From positions 1 through 35,793 of the forward strand of contig CBFFRQ010000163.1 of assembly GCA_965644315.1 (NCBI GenBank): a DNA stretch of 35,793 bases. The letters are read 5' to 3'. A program made the position numbers and the translations under genes. Origin of the DNA: Caecitellus pseudoparvulus. Lineage: Eukaryota > Bigyra: Bicosoecida. This document shows positions 18,501 to 30,526 of this stretch, piece after piece (positions within the stretch are counted from its first letter, which is position 1; every line of letters starts with the position of its first letter). The notes under the pieces were generated by a model. The model made no database searches and had not been told where the DNA came from. It was given only the letters and a program-made list of their open reading frames with translations.

Positions 18501-20412
18501 CATCGGGCAGCATGAATCTGCTCGTGTGCGAGAACTCACCTCCACCGCGCACCTGCACCCGCACTGGGATAGCCCGGATTTCTTCGTACGCAGCCAGCGC
18601 GGCCACGTCTGTCGCACCTGACGCACCTTCTGCCACAGATGCAGTGATGCGCACCAGGATTGTTGCCGCAAGCTCTCCGCTACCGCACAAAAGTCCAAGT
18701 GGTGGCCGAGGCCCAAGACACAGCTCGCCTCCATGCACGACGCTGACTGACACCACCAGTTGCCCAGTGGAAGCAGGCAGCAAGAGCTCATCCTTCGTCG
18801 TGGTTGTCTGCAGCCATGCGGCTGTGGACGAGGTGCCCTGCGACGGAACCACTTGCACGTGTAGATCAGCAAAGGAAGCCAACGTCTGCAGGGTGGCAAT
18901 GCCGGAGGCGTCCTTGCTTGGCGCCACTGTCAGCGACACGGTGCCAGGAACTACAGAAAGTAGCGTGGAGCGCATGGTCACCGGCAGCGCATGATCAAGC
19001 TGCCCAGCTTGGGACTTGACATCGTATTCGTTCGTGCGCAAGCGCAGGGTGCTCGAAAACAGTCAGCTGACAGCTGCACCTGGAGAAACCAGCCAGACTG
19101 TGAGGAGCACGCGCTCACCCACGCCGAGGGATCCCTGCAACACCCTTGCCTCTTCTCGAAGGGAGCGGACGGAAACGACGCCCTGCTCACTGGCAAGCGC
19201 GGAAGCAATGTCGGAGCCGGTGCCTCCAGCATGGCCACATACACCTGCTGGGGTACACACTGCGAGCCATGGTGCCAAGCTAGCGTCCGCGTGGTCAAGT
19301 GTCCAGGTCAGGGTGCCAGACCCAACGTTTCGCAGAAGCAGCTGTTGGGTGCTGTTGCCCCCTGGGATGACATTGCGCTCCATGACACGAGGCCGCATGT
19401 CCGAGATCGGCGCGATGACCCGCAAAGAGACCTGCACAATGACAGGCTAAAGGTCGGCCACCCGAAGTCGCCCAGTTGCCCCGCCGGCCGCTTCCTTTGA
19501 AGCCGCGGAGTTTGCCTGGAAGGTAACAGTGACCCGGTGCAGGCCAGGAGGGAGGTTCGCAGACTGCATGGTCAAGACGATTCCTTGCTGGCCTTGGTTT
19601 GCGGGGAGTCGCGCCTTCCGGGATGCAGACAGGGTCAGCCAGCCCTGCTGTTGGCCCCGAAAGGAAACCTGAGCGTCCCAGTGCACGTGTTCGGCACTGG
19701 ACACGATGACAGCTTGAGACTTTATATCAGACTGGCCGTTTAGCTCAAAAGAAGCGCCCACTTCCACAGGGAAGGCGGTGAGGAACGGCAGGGGCTGGGG
19801 AGTGACGCTGGCGGTGGACGAGGAGGAGGCACCAGGTGATTTCGTTGGCTGGGCGGACGCACTGCTGGATGCCGTTGGCGTTGGCGTTTTGCTGCTCGGC
19901 GGGCGCACGGACGGCGACCTGGACGGGGCGATGGAAGGCAGTGGCGCTGAACTTTGGGCCAAGTCGACCACCTTCACGGGCACGACTGCAGTCGCGTTCA
20001 AGCCCACGACGCCGTGGACGTGAACCACAAGGTCAAATGCTCCCGAATTCTCATTCGACTCCAAGTACGCGCTGGGGAGTCGTGGCAGCCCATCAACTGC
20101 GGCAGGACCAAGCTGCAAGGAAAGGGAGACAACCAAGCGTGGAAATGTAGACGTGAATGCTCGAGTCACCCTCCACCAGTCAGTCGAGTGCAGACAAGGG
20201 TCCCAACCATCCAGCCTCGCATCGATGCAAGACACGCTCAAAACAACCAGTGTCGCTGCAGATCCGACGTCTGCTGCATCAGACAGCGACAGGGGAGCGC
20301 CAACACTGGACCCTGTCTGAGCACCAACTAACAACACCGCTGGATCGTGCAGTGCTGCCTCACTGGTGCGCCCGTTGAAGGCTACTTCCTGCTGCACAGT
20401 GAGGACAGCCAC
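15541..20412 (-). CDS. Large Cys-rich multi-pass membrane protein (two in-frame stops)
   Basis: One frame runs from 20412 to a TGA at 15541 and encodes about 1,620 residues. It is interrupted only by a TAG at 19447-19449 and a TGA at 19063-19065, with coherent protein sequence on both sides of each. Order: an unrecognised beta-rich domain; a Ser/Thr/Pro linker; Ig/BACON-like segments (QGWLTLSASR, NLPPGLHRVTVTF, LLLRNVGSGTLTWTL); a long region without assignment; GCC2/GCC3 (ephrin-receptor-like) Cys repeats such as CERCPPGTIRASVENQEAAC and CTQCPGGTFANLAQTKC. About eight or nine membrane helices follow, with a charged cytosolic loop between the second and third and a WYWELLVVLPRKVLL motif. This architecture is common in large protist surface proteins of unknown function, with a TRP-like membrane region. 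The true start lies upstream: the codon at 20412 is GTG, directly after a stop. It is either a decayed gene or a readthrough case. Confidence 0.7.
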
Positions 20413-20414
20413 TC

Positions 20415-20714
20415 AGGCGGCCTTGAAGACGGAGTCGCGCTGCGAGTTGCTGTCACTGATGGCGTCACAGAGGGAGAGTTGCTAGGTGTGGATGCAGCTG
20501 GTGCTGGGGGCGTGGCGACGCACGCTGTGGCATTGTGGGATGGGCGTGGAAGACTACCGCGAGCATGCTGAAGAACAAGGCATGCTACGCATGCACCCTT
20601 GTGCAGCGCTTGTGGGAGGCACGCCACCCTGCGCTGAGCGGCGCAGCTGCCGTCAGTGGCAGTGGTAGAACGCTCCCAAGCCCACGAAGCGACAGCAACA
20701 CCAACACCGCTCAC
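20415..20714 (-). CDS. Possible upstream Ser/Thr/Pro stalk exon of the same membrane protein
   Basis: This frame carries NATACVATPP and a TPSNSPSVTPSVTATRSATP stretch, the same mucin-like style as the linkers of its neighbours. It is open across the point where the downstream frame begins. Joining them needs one missing base, or an intron I cannot place. There is no ATG start in the segment. It is best regarded as a likely fragment of the 15541-20412 gene. Confidence 0.35.
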
Positions 20715-21992
20715 AAAGCACTCCCTCGTTTATGCCGTCAAGCAAAGAGGGGGTGGAAACCCACACCAGTGCAACCTATGCCAGGGTCATTCAGCACCGG
20801 GCCCCTCCTCCACCGCCAGCAGCTTGGTCAGCGACCAGTCCGCATCGCGAATAGGCCAAGACAACAGCAGCGGCGAGCTTCACCGGCAGCAGCGGGGCCA
20901 GGGAACGCAAGCCCTCATACTTCACGTTCAACAGTGTTTCTACGGTGTTAACATGCAAATCACGGCAGCCAGCTCCACCTCGCGTCAGGCTCACAAATTT
21001 CTACTGTGCAAGACACTGCACCTTCATCCGATTTCCGCAGCTCAGCTGCTTGCTCTGCACTGCTCCCGGGCGTCCTGTCATTGGATTACAGCGGCAAGGC
21101 GAATTCTGAAACTTTGACATATGGACGATAGATTTCAATGATGGCCACTCAGGGCTCCCAGTCCTGCCGATTTCGCTGCCAGGCTGCAGAATGTGTTTGA
21201 CTGGCTCTGCCCACGGGAGTGCAAACCAATGCAAGGCGCTGTCCACGATGGCATGGCTGCCCAGGTACAGGGACTGCACGGCGCACCTTGACATGCTTGG
21301 CAGTATTGGGTTACCTCCAGACTTGTTTGTTCAATGGAGTCCAATGACGGCACGGCCATGATCTGCAAAGGCAAGGCTCACACCTGTCAAGCATCAAAGG
21401 CCAAGCCTGGCAAACTGTGTGGCGGGGTGAGCATGAAGCAAGACATCTGACCTTCACAGATGCTCCCCAAGGCTGGGGGTCGATTTGCTCATGGCAACCG
21501 CAGTGCTCCACACGCTGGCGATGCTTCTTGCCCAGCTTTGAGTGATCGGAAACGAAATGCACATGACAACAGTGCCTGGGTCTGAAAGACGCCCACATGC
21601 TGGATCAAGGCCCGGTGAGGACTGCTGAAGCACTGGATACATTTGCTAGGCCCTTGCGGCAAAAGTTGCTCCGGAATTCTGGGGGTGCCGCAGAGGGCAA
21701 AAGATTCTACTGGCCCCATGAGGTGGTCGCCGCACCTCCCGGATGGACGAAGGTCCTGAGAACGTGCATTCGGTACTGTGGGGCCGTGTTTGATCACGTG
21801 GTAGAAGCTCAACTTCAGGGTGCAGGCGTGGAACGCGGGCAGCCCGCCGCGAACCTCGCGCGGCGAGCCCGCTACACGGTCGCCACGCCTGGCGCCTGGA
21901 CCATGCCGGCCCACCTCGCTCCTGGGCGAGGCGGACCGGAAGGGGAGCAAGTATGGGGTGGATGTGGTGGAAAACATGTGACCAGCATTGCA
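20715..21992. other. Intergenic, nothing recognised
   Basis: About 1.3 kb without a supported gene, between the membrane protein and the end of the CRN/RHS-like gene. Open frames of up to about 160 codons on both strands show no domain, repeat or splice support. No RNA gene was recognised. It may hold undetected 5' exons of the membrane protein. Confidence 0.4.
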
Positions 21993-24900
21993 TTACTTCT
22001 TTTCTTGGGCTGGCACGGGGACTTCCAGGGACTTCATTTCTGGAGGAAGGAACCCTAGCTCAAACACTCCGTAGAAGCCTGGGATTGTCGCCACCTCAGG
22101 TGAGTGACTGCCCTCGTCTATTGGCTGTGGTGTGCAGTAGATGAAGAAGAACTCAACATCACTGCTTTCCTGGATGGCTGCCGCAAGCGGAAGGTTCTCA
22201 AACTCCTCCTTCGCTTCGGCTGCCCCTGCTCCGCTCTCACTGACCTCGACAGCAACTGCCCTCTCGTCTGCATGTTCACCTTCTAGGCTTTCACTGGTTG
22301 CCACTTCAAGAGTTCCAATATCATCATCCTCTTCATCAGCATCTATCTGTGTTTGCAGCAACCGAGCAGCATTGGCAAGAGCGTTGCTTCGCGATGTGCC
22401 GGACAACACTTGTGGCTCCATGATAAGCTCCTCGAACTTCTTCTTCGAATTGCACTGAACTGTGCAGTTGAGATCGATGGGCACGCCAAACGTCCACAGG
22501 ATGGCGTTCGCCATTGTGGTTATCTTCCGACCCCCAAGATTCGACTTCCTAAACTTCATCTGTGACCCTTCGACTTCCGTGAAGTATTTGACGTTGCAAG
22601 CGAGGTTCGCGATGTCTCTGAGGGATTTTGGCAGTACAACCTCGCCCGTCGAAAGCGAATCATTGAAAGAAACAGCAAGATTCTTCAATATACGGCTCTG
22701 CCCATGAGTTTCCAGGGAAGACACGGTGGTTTCAATGAAAGCCACCTGCAGCTTTGCTCGATTGTGTTCCGCCCCTGGAGTTGGCAAAGATGGGCGTCGG
22801 AAAACAACAAAGTCGACAGCCGGAAAGCTGTGGGGTGTGCGTACCACATGTACACTCTCAGGCTTCATGGTCTGCACGGCATACACATCAGCGGCTGAAA
22901 ACCCGGCGCCCTCAGCTGTTTCCGTCGTTTGGGCTTTGGAAAATTCGTTGGTACCCTTGGTGTAGAAGTAGCTTCGAAGCATTTCAACAGGCTCTCTGTC
23001 TGCTGACTTTGACAGCGATGTGTAGTCGGAGCCAAACATGCCCATCTCCAGCAGACTTGCCACAGTGTGTTCAAAGTGCGTGCCACCACCAAGGTGGGCC
23101 ACCCCGTTCAGCAGTCTGTCCCAAGCATCCTTTGTTGCCTGGTCAGTGGTTGGCCCGGCAATTTCTCGGTGGCGCCTCAGCAGCGCCCTTATGAAAGCAT
23201 GCCTTGCTATGTGAGATGCGAAGTCCACGTTCCCGTGCAACTTGAAGATGTTCGGGTTGACCCTGGAGAGGATCGACGCCGCAGCCATGGAGTGATCCAG
23301 GAACATGGCCACGCCTGGCTTATTGTCCAGCAGATCTTCCGCTGTCAAACTTTGGAATTTTTCTAGACACCGCCCTTCCATCCCACCCCTTGCCTCTATC
23401 CACGCTTCCCACACAGCCAAGGAGAACGAGTTGGGACCAACAACCGTGCTTGACTTCACGAATTCCGCAGCATGGCTCAGCGGACGAGCGACGCCATCAA
23501 CAGACTCAATGAAGTCCTTCAGCAGCTTCAAATTGCTCTTCGTGCGCAGGTCTTCCATTGCCTGTGGGGGCAGCTGAAGGGAGCAATCGTGGCCTGCTGG
23601 CATGTCTGCAACAACGTCCACCTCCTTGGTCCACCCGAGAGAGTTCTTGCCATCCTTTGGCCCCAACATGAGCCGGAGCGCAAGCTCGGGCCTCATGCGT
23701 TCCATCTCAAAGAAGGGATGAAACATGTCGTTGGAAGTCTTGATTTCAAACAGCTTTTCCACGGGCTCGTAGACCTTCTTCTGAAAGAGGCTTGCGTGAA
23801 AATCGGGCGAGAATGCGAAGACTTTACTCGAGCCCTCTGTCCACTTGAACAACTCCTTCAGTTGGTACCACCACTGGGCATGCAGACTGTCCTCCTCAGC
23901 AGGCTGGCCTTCACTTCCGGACAATGCTTCGCGACGGAGCAGCTCGCCTTGCACACTGTTGGCTTCGTCAATGATGAGCAAGCTAGGGGTGGGAAAGTCC
24001 CCCTCTTGTTTGCCGTTGTGATGGAACACTGAGCCACCACGAACCATCGTGCGTTCCAGGGCTTCGTGTGCGTCAGCACCATAAATGCCAATCGACGCCA
24101 TGTCTTGGCACAACTCAGGCTTCTTGAGACTTTTGGCGCAGGACAGCGCAAGCCCGCCTTCCATCAGACTGCGCGCTCGCTTTTTGAACGTTTCTGTGCC
24201 TGGCACCAACACTTCTGACTTGGGCAAGTACATCACATCGCCGCCTGCGCCAAGGCCCAACATTAACGCCAACGCTCGCATTGACGCAGATTTGCCAGTT
24301 CCGTGAGAGGCTGTTGTCATGACCCCAAGTTGAGTTCCAAAGCAAGTTTTGGTGGCCTTCTCAAACAGCTTCACTCGCCCACGAGTCAGGACATACGTCG
24401 TCACGGATAGGTCCTTACGCAGCATAGTCGAAGGTGATTCAGGGCGGATGCCGTACGTTGTTGGTCGCAAGCCTTGCAGAGACAAGTCTCCAAAGGGAAC
24501 CTCTGTCAAGCCTGTCTTGTCGTGCCCAAACAGAAACGGCTGACCGTTCCAGATAGGCAAGCGGAGAACCACAGCCTCCAAAATGCCGTCCATGAAGATG
24601 GGAGAGCACCCTGTCGTCCACTCGATGCCCTTTTCGCCTTCTTCGGCATTCGGAAGGCACTTCTCCTCGGCGAGCCCTGTCATCAGCGCTTTGAAAACGT
24701 CCCACACTGTCGCCTTTTTTCGTCGGAAGGCATCCCCGGCCTCGAGCATCCAGCCGAAGTTGTCCACCAAGACATCCAAAGTTGCTTCGTCTGTGTTAAG
24801 GAGTCTCTGGATGAACTGCTTATCCACAACACCCGCATCTTCGAGCTGCTTCTTGGCCGCGTCTTCGCCTCGCTTCTTCAACAGCAGCAATGCACGGAGT

Positions 24901-26080
24901 GGCACGGCCAAGTTCACAACTCCCAGCGCCCGAGCTTGACTGTTGAACCACGCAGTGTGAAGTGCCAGTCGAAGTGCTGCCTTGAAGTCGGCCACCATGC
25001 TTGCGGAGACATGCTCCGGCAGCTCCTTGTCACAATATTTGTCAATGTCACACTTGGCCAGTGAGTCCACAGAGTGTGAGCAGACACTCTTAAGAACCTT
25101 GACTCTATCCTCCGCCTTCGTAGTACCCTGCATCATCTTCATGGAGACCCTCACGACTCCACAACGCTTGAGGATTTCCCACAGCTCGTCTCCAGCACTT
25201 TTCTGAATAATCAAAAGCCAGAAGCCACTCTAATGCGCAAGGAAGGTGAACACAAAGCGGGAAGTGTTCGACTCACTTTGCATGTCAACACTTCACTCTT
25301 GATGGCTTCCTGTGCTTCCATCTTCGCCAGCTTGGTTTCGATATCCAACAGTTTGGCCTTCGCTTTGGCCAAATACGTTGGCAAATCTTCTGCCCACGCC
25401 TTTGAGAAAGGGTTGCGTAGTGAAACACTTGCAGCTTTGAGAAACTTCTCACGAGTAGCAACCTTCAGGGACGATTCGATTGTCGATGACATCACAGCAG
25501 CCAGCAGCTGCGTCTGCTTTTTCATGGCCTCCTTCTCCTGCTGAAGGCCACGCTGAACTTGAGCTACGAAGCCGCTGGAGACGAGGGCTTGCACCACGTT
25601 GACTTCGGGAGGTGCCTGCGAGTAAGGCCAGACAAAGTGCAGGACACGATGCCTCGCGCAGGCGCACCTCAAGGGAAAGCTACGTACCTCCAGCTTCTTG
25701 AGAGCAGAAAGGGCTAATTCCAGTGGAACCTCTCCTTCTGCTTGCTCAAGCTCAGCCAAAGCCACAAGCAACTTCTCCCTCTTCTTCTGCGGAAACTTTC
25801 CCCACCATTTCGTGCTCCGAAACTCTTCGCTGGCCTCCCGAGGCTCCACCGCCGCAGCACCAGGCTCAGCCGCAGCAGCACCAGGCTCCGCCGCCGCAGC
25901 ACCAGCTACAGACGAAGTATGGCGCAGCAGGCTGGGTGCCTGGGGCGGCTTGGGTGCGTGCGGTGGAGGCCAGAGGACTGAAGCAGCAGCAAATTCCGCC
26001 CCAACACTGCGCAACGCCAACACAGGCCGCAGTGGCACCCCCAGGAAACGAGACAGGGTCGACGCAGCCTTTAAGCTCAT
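21993..26080 (-). CDS. CRN/RHS-like protein: P-loop NTPase plus PD-(D/E)xK-type nuclease, three exons
   Basis: Exons 26080-25688, 25615-25277 and 25202-21993 join in frame to 1,313 residues. The start has an ACCATG context. The N-terminus (MSLKAASTLSRFLGVPLRPV) is Arg/Ser-rich and lacks acidic residues, like an organelle-targeting peptide. An Ala-Glu-Pro repeat and a coiled-coil-prone segment follow. Exon 3 carries the Walker A motif SHGTGKSASM (Lys about residue 548) and Walker B SLLIIDEANS. Near residues 1041-1070, FPAVDFVVFRRP is followed by QVAFIETTVSSLETH: the D...(E/Q)xT...H layout of the nuclease domain in Crinkler and trypanosome RHS effectors. An acidic tail ends the protein. RHS families are classically subtelomeric and are retrotransposon hot spots, which fits this location. 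Assignment rests on motifs only. No LxLFLAK Crinkler header is present. Confidence 0.78.
25203..25276 (-). other. Intron 2 of the CRN/RHS-like gene (74 nt)
   Basis: Donor GTGAGT at 25276-25271 and acceptor TTATTCAG ending at 25203. Removing it joins ...LTCK to KSAGDELW in phase 0 and reconciles the two reading frames. Confidence 0.85.
25616..25687 (-). other. Intron 1 of the CRN/RHS-like gene (72 nt)
   Basis: Donor GTACGT at 25687 and acceptor CTTACTCGCAG ending at 25616. The length is a multiple of three with no stop, so it would read through as 24 residues rich in Cys/Arg/His. Removal joins KKLE to APPEVNVV, a smoother sequence. Confidence 0.7.
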
Positions 26081-26763
26081 GGTACCGTGCCTAGATGTTC
26101 AGGCGCTGCAGATGCCGACAATGCATGCTCACTACTCAAAGCTGCGCTGGTGCGGAAGTGTGCGAAAGTCTGCACAACGCAGAGCTGCACGAAGCTCTGA
26201 GGTGAGGCAAGCTTGAGCACGATGTGCCGGATGAACAGCACACGCTCTGCATTGTTTCGTGTTCATGGACCAGTCTTAATTTTGTCTTCTGCGTACCGTC
26301 GGGCAGCTTCGGCGAACTGCACGAAATGCCGCTTTTAGAGGTACGCGAATGATGCAAAAACGTGTCTCAAGCAGCTGAAACCGGAGAACCAACGACAGAA
26401 CAATGAAGAACCAGCGGCAGCTGCACTAGCAGACAAGCCTGCCAATACGCTCCATGACATTCCATGAACTACTTATTGGTTGCCCGCTCCTCCCACCTCC
26501 CGTACAGAGCCAAAGTAGGATCGCACCTCACCCTGCAAGCGACCCAGTGGCAAACAACACTGAGGCCATCCACGAATCCATCAATATGATGTGCAAAGTC
26601 TTTCAAGTGTGACCTTCAACAGCCACTACACTGTGCAGCTGGCCTTCATGCCACGCGCTGTGGGCTTCCCGCGAGCAAGGTGTACCTCGCCGTGCCCAGA
26701 TTCCAAGGCAAGCTGCGAATTCAGCACGATCACCAGACCACAGCTCAACAGAGTCTGCCCCCT
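26081..26763. other. Intergenic, upstream of the CRN/RHS-like gene
   Basis: About 680 bp. It should contain the promoter of the CRN/RHS-like gene (minus strand) and the 3' end of the FN3-like gene. No TATA box, repeat or RNA gene was recognised. Confidence 0.4.
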
Positions 26764-29700
26764 TCACAATACACGTGCGGTAGGTATCCCAGTGTACTGT
26801 GCCCAGGCGGCGCCTGCGATGCCTGACTGGGCGTCCCACGGCGCGTCAGCTGTGAAGGTGGGGCCTGTGGCCTGCGTGAACGCCGCAGCGGCCAGGGACC
26901 ACTCGCTGAGCAGGGTACCTTGGGCTGGCACGAATGCCAGCTGCCCTTCCACGGCAGAAGGCGCTTCCCCCAGGACAGATGCGGCAAGAGAGTGCAGCGC
27001 ACGGGCCAGAGCCCGCTGGTTGTGTACTGTGCCCTGCCACACGCCATCCGCATCCAGGGTGCTGCTCGCCGCCAGCGCCATGGACGGCGGCTGCTGCACT
27101 GGCGCACTCCAAACTGCATCCACGGTCACACCCACGCTGATAGCGACACTCGTCCAGCCGTCACTGGACTGCACGTGGAGGTTGGGGAACACCTGTGAGC
27201 CACTGGCGAGGTTCAGGCCAGACTCCAGCAGCTCGCCTTGCAGAGCCTGCAGCTGGTCCAGTGGCACTGGCTGTGCGCCTCGCAAGTCTCGCAAACCTGG
27301 CTGGGAGCCGAAAGAGATCTGCAAAGAGTGTACAGGAGCCTGGGAAGCCACAGACCACTGCACAGCCACGGCAGTTGTGTTCTGCTGGAAGCAACACAGC
27401 TCGCCTGCACTGCCGCTGGAAATCAGTGGCACAGCTGCAATGGAGCCTGAGAAGGCTGCCTCTTGCCCGATGAAGATGCTTCCACTGCTCGTGTTGGCAT
27501 CGTTCCCAGCGCTGTCCGTCGCCCTCACCGACAGCGTCAGCGTTTCCTGCCCACTGCCCGGGGGCAAGAACAGAGTTGTCGCGGACAGGGTGGCGTTCGT
27601 GTCCAGACCAGCTGCAGGCGGAAGCAGCGACATCTCTTGGGCCGTGCCCAGGGCAGTCCACGGCAGCACTGCAGCTCCAGACGAAGCATTCACAACAGAC
27701 ACCTCGTACGTCAGGGAGCCTGCAGTCGCCACAGAGTCGTGCCACCGCCAACAGGCGTGCACTGGTGTTCCGACTGGCAGGAATATGTTCTCAGCAGGCG
27801 GAGTGGACCCTACATGCCCCCTGCAGGCAGCAGACCCTGACAGCCAAGTGGGCACAGGTGCTGCCGTGTCCACCACGATGCCGTCTGTGAAGGCGTATGT
27901 CTGCAGGCCAGCGGCGCTGGTCAACACGACCGTTCCGTACAGCACGTCGCCCTGGCTCGGAGCAGAGCCGGGCACAGCAGAACACGTGCCTGAGGCCAAG
28001 CCAGGCAGCGCATGCACGACTGCCTGGGACGCTGGCACGACGTCCTCTGCACCGGGGCTGGTGCCCCACATGCACTGCACGTGTTCCAGGCCAGATTCGG
28101 CATCCGCTGCGCCCTCCCATGCCAGCGCTATGAAATCAGCAGACGCCGTGGCTGCCGCATCGAAGGATGCAGCCAGCTCGTCGCCATCCAGGGGTGCCCG
28201 CAGCGAATCCCACACCCGCAGCAGTGTGGGGCCAGTGGCGTCCACTGCACCCGTGCGAGCGGTGCTGCTGGTGTACTCGCCAGCGCCATTTGCGACAATA
28301 AGGGAGAAGTAGGCCCACTGTCCGTGCACAATGTTGGAGGCCAGGAATGTGTTCAGGGAGTCCAGAGGCACAGCGGCACGGGGTGCGAGCTGTGTGCCGC
28401 CTTGGGAAGTGCCAGCTGACACGACCACCACAGCCAGGCCGCTCTCGGCATCTGCAGCGGCATCAAACGTCAGTGCAAAGGCGCCTGCTGCTCCAGACAT
28501 GGAGGGTGCGCAAGGAGTGCAGTCAGTGATGGAGACGCCGTGGGTGGCCTTGTACGTGCCAAGGGGGGGCACAGGCGCCACTGGCCGCCTCTCGGTAGGT
28601 TCCTGGGGCACATTGCAGGGTTGGGGCATCTGAAGACATTGGCGGGCTGGGGGCAGCAATCCCAGTGGCACCCGAGTTGCAGGCGTCACAGAGGGCGGGG
28701 TCGTTGCCAAGCACTTGCTTGCAGGCGGGCACGGCGCAGGGTTGGCAAGACTTGCTCGTCGCGTTCAACACGAAGCCCGGCCCACACTGGCACACGCCGC
28801 CGCCGTGCGTGAAGTCTGGCACAAAGGCAGCATTGGGGTCGGCACAAGCACACGTGCTGCGCCCCGCAGGATCCCCTATCCCGAACGCCGTCAGCAGCAG
28901 GGCCTGTGCACTCGCGCCAGCCAGGGAAGGCAGCGTCTCATCACAGGCGAAGCCGTCCGAAGCGACGACACTGGCGTGCCCCGCCATGTTCATGGCGCGC
29001 ACGCTGGTGTACACGGTGCTCCCAGGCGTCAGATCGAGGCCTGTCGCGGCCCATGCCGTGCGTTGTGCCACGACTGTCCAGGGCATGACGTCATCCAGTC
29101 CTGCACCGCTGTCCAGCGCAACCTCGTACGTTGCAATGCCGGAGGGGTCCACGAAGGAGTCCCAGTTCGCAGCCGCCTGACTGCAGTCGGCAGAGAAGTC
29201 CACGTCACCGCCCAGTCGAGCGCCATCGCGCACGACGCCGGCAGTGGGCCCACTTGTGACCAAGGGTACAGGCCGCCCCACTGCTCGGCGTGCCGGGGCT
29301 GCAGCGTTGGTCGCCTTGACGTTGCAAGCCAAGAAGCGACCTTCAGGGAGGGGGTCCGGCACTCCATCGCTCCCGGGGGTGAAGGTGGCTTGGGCCTCAC
29401 CTGGTCCTAGGGGCAGCACATTGGACAGCGGCACGACGGACCCAGTCCCGCCCGCCGTCACCTCCACAAGCTCCACTTCAATGCCCACCACTGGTGCCTG
29501 GGCATCCTACACGCCTTCCCACCCACACGTGACCTGTGCCGCATCGCTCAGCAGGGACATCTTCCTGCCAGTGGCGCCCAGGAAGTGTACGCTGCCGATG
29601 TCTGGCGGGGTGATGTCCACGACAACGGGCTTGGAGAACACCGTGCGCAGGCCAGCTTCGTTGGTGCCAATCACGGACATGTAGTACTTGGTGCCAATGA

Positions 29701-30044
29701 CCAGATGCAGGCCACTCCAGGTGGCAGCTGGGCTGGTGAGAGGTGAGGAATACCCCTCCACCTGCTCCCCGTAAGGCGATGTGCCCAGGGCGGCCGAGTA
29801 GGCAACATCGTCCTCTGCGTCCAGGAACGGCGCCCAGGACAGGGCTACGGCGCTGGTGGAGGGCGCAAAGCACATGCCATCTACCAGCTGCCCATCTGTC
29901 AATGCCGCTGTACCGTCAAATGTCGCCGCTGTCTCGTCTGAGGTGAAGGAGGTGTGTTCCGCGCCCAGCAGCGCTCCGTCCTCGTCGTACGCGACGACTG
30001 TCCCGTTGTATTCCGTCCCAGTCAGCAGATCAAGGCCACTGGTG
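26764..30044 (-). CDS. FN3-like extracellular protein fragment (one stop, one frameshift)
   Basis: About 1,090 residues of extracellular repeats. FN3-like modules recur with motifs such as DAESGL, DPSGIATYEVAL, GTKYYMSVIGTNEAGL and VVVDITPPDIG. They alternate with Cys-rich stretches (CACADPNAAFVPDF, GGVCQCGPGFVLNATSKSC, CAPGTYREAASGAC) of the GCC2/GCC3 or EGF kind. A TAG at 29507-29509 interrupts a continuous frame (CGWEGV, stop, DAQAPVVGIEV). At 28563-28569 a run of seven G requires one base to be skipped to keep CAPP-LGTYK in frame. The 5' end is undefined: the frame is open upstream past 30060, and a possible acceptor lies at 30045 (CTGACCAG). No signal peptide or membrane anchor was found, so terminal exons are probably missing. 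It resembles large protist adhesin-like proteins; the function is unknown. Confidence 0.62.
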
Positions 30045-30075
30045 CTGGTCAGTGAGGCAGAGATCAGAAACGTAA

Positions 30076-30526
30076 GCGGGAGCGCGGCAGCTCCTAAAGT
30101 GCAGGTCCTCGAGAACCATGTTCGCGTGACACACTTCCAGCCCTCCTTGGAGATCTTGCCTCATGTCCACAGAATTTTGCCGATTTCGCGTGCTGGACAC
30201 AATCAAATAGAATACGTTCAATTCATCCTGCCAAATACATGCCTAGAGGCTGTGTTAATCCCGGCAGAGAGTGCTGCACAGTGCTGGTGTGGCGTTTCGG
30301 TTTGCTTCGCCACGACAATCCACGAGGCCTGAGGTATGTCAGCCGTTGGCTGCACCCCATCGGCTCTGAAAAGCTGAGAGGTTCACAAGATGCAGATGAT
30401 TGACTAAACTTTGAATTATTCTGCAAGTCTCTCAGACCACGCCTCTAGCCTCGTGGTCCTGGCTGGCCTGTGTGTCGATGAAACTCCCTTCATCCAGCCG
30501 GAGAGCCGGTGGCCCTGCTCCAGCCC
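30076..30526. other. Gap between the FN3-like fragment and the transposase-like gene
   Basis: About 450 bp. It may contain 5' intron or exon sequence of the FN3-like gene. I found no terminal inverted repeat that would mark the end of a DNA transposon. Confidence 0.35.

Noticed and set aside
19430-19460. Short intron to explain the in-frame TAG at 19447
   Set aside because: No GTRAGT-type donor lies close enough, and the frame is unchanged on both sides; a stop in a continuous frame is simpler.
26591-28312. A 573-codon plus-strand open frame
   Set aside because: Antisense to the FN3-like gene; composition is Cys/Ala/Ser-rich without domains.
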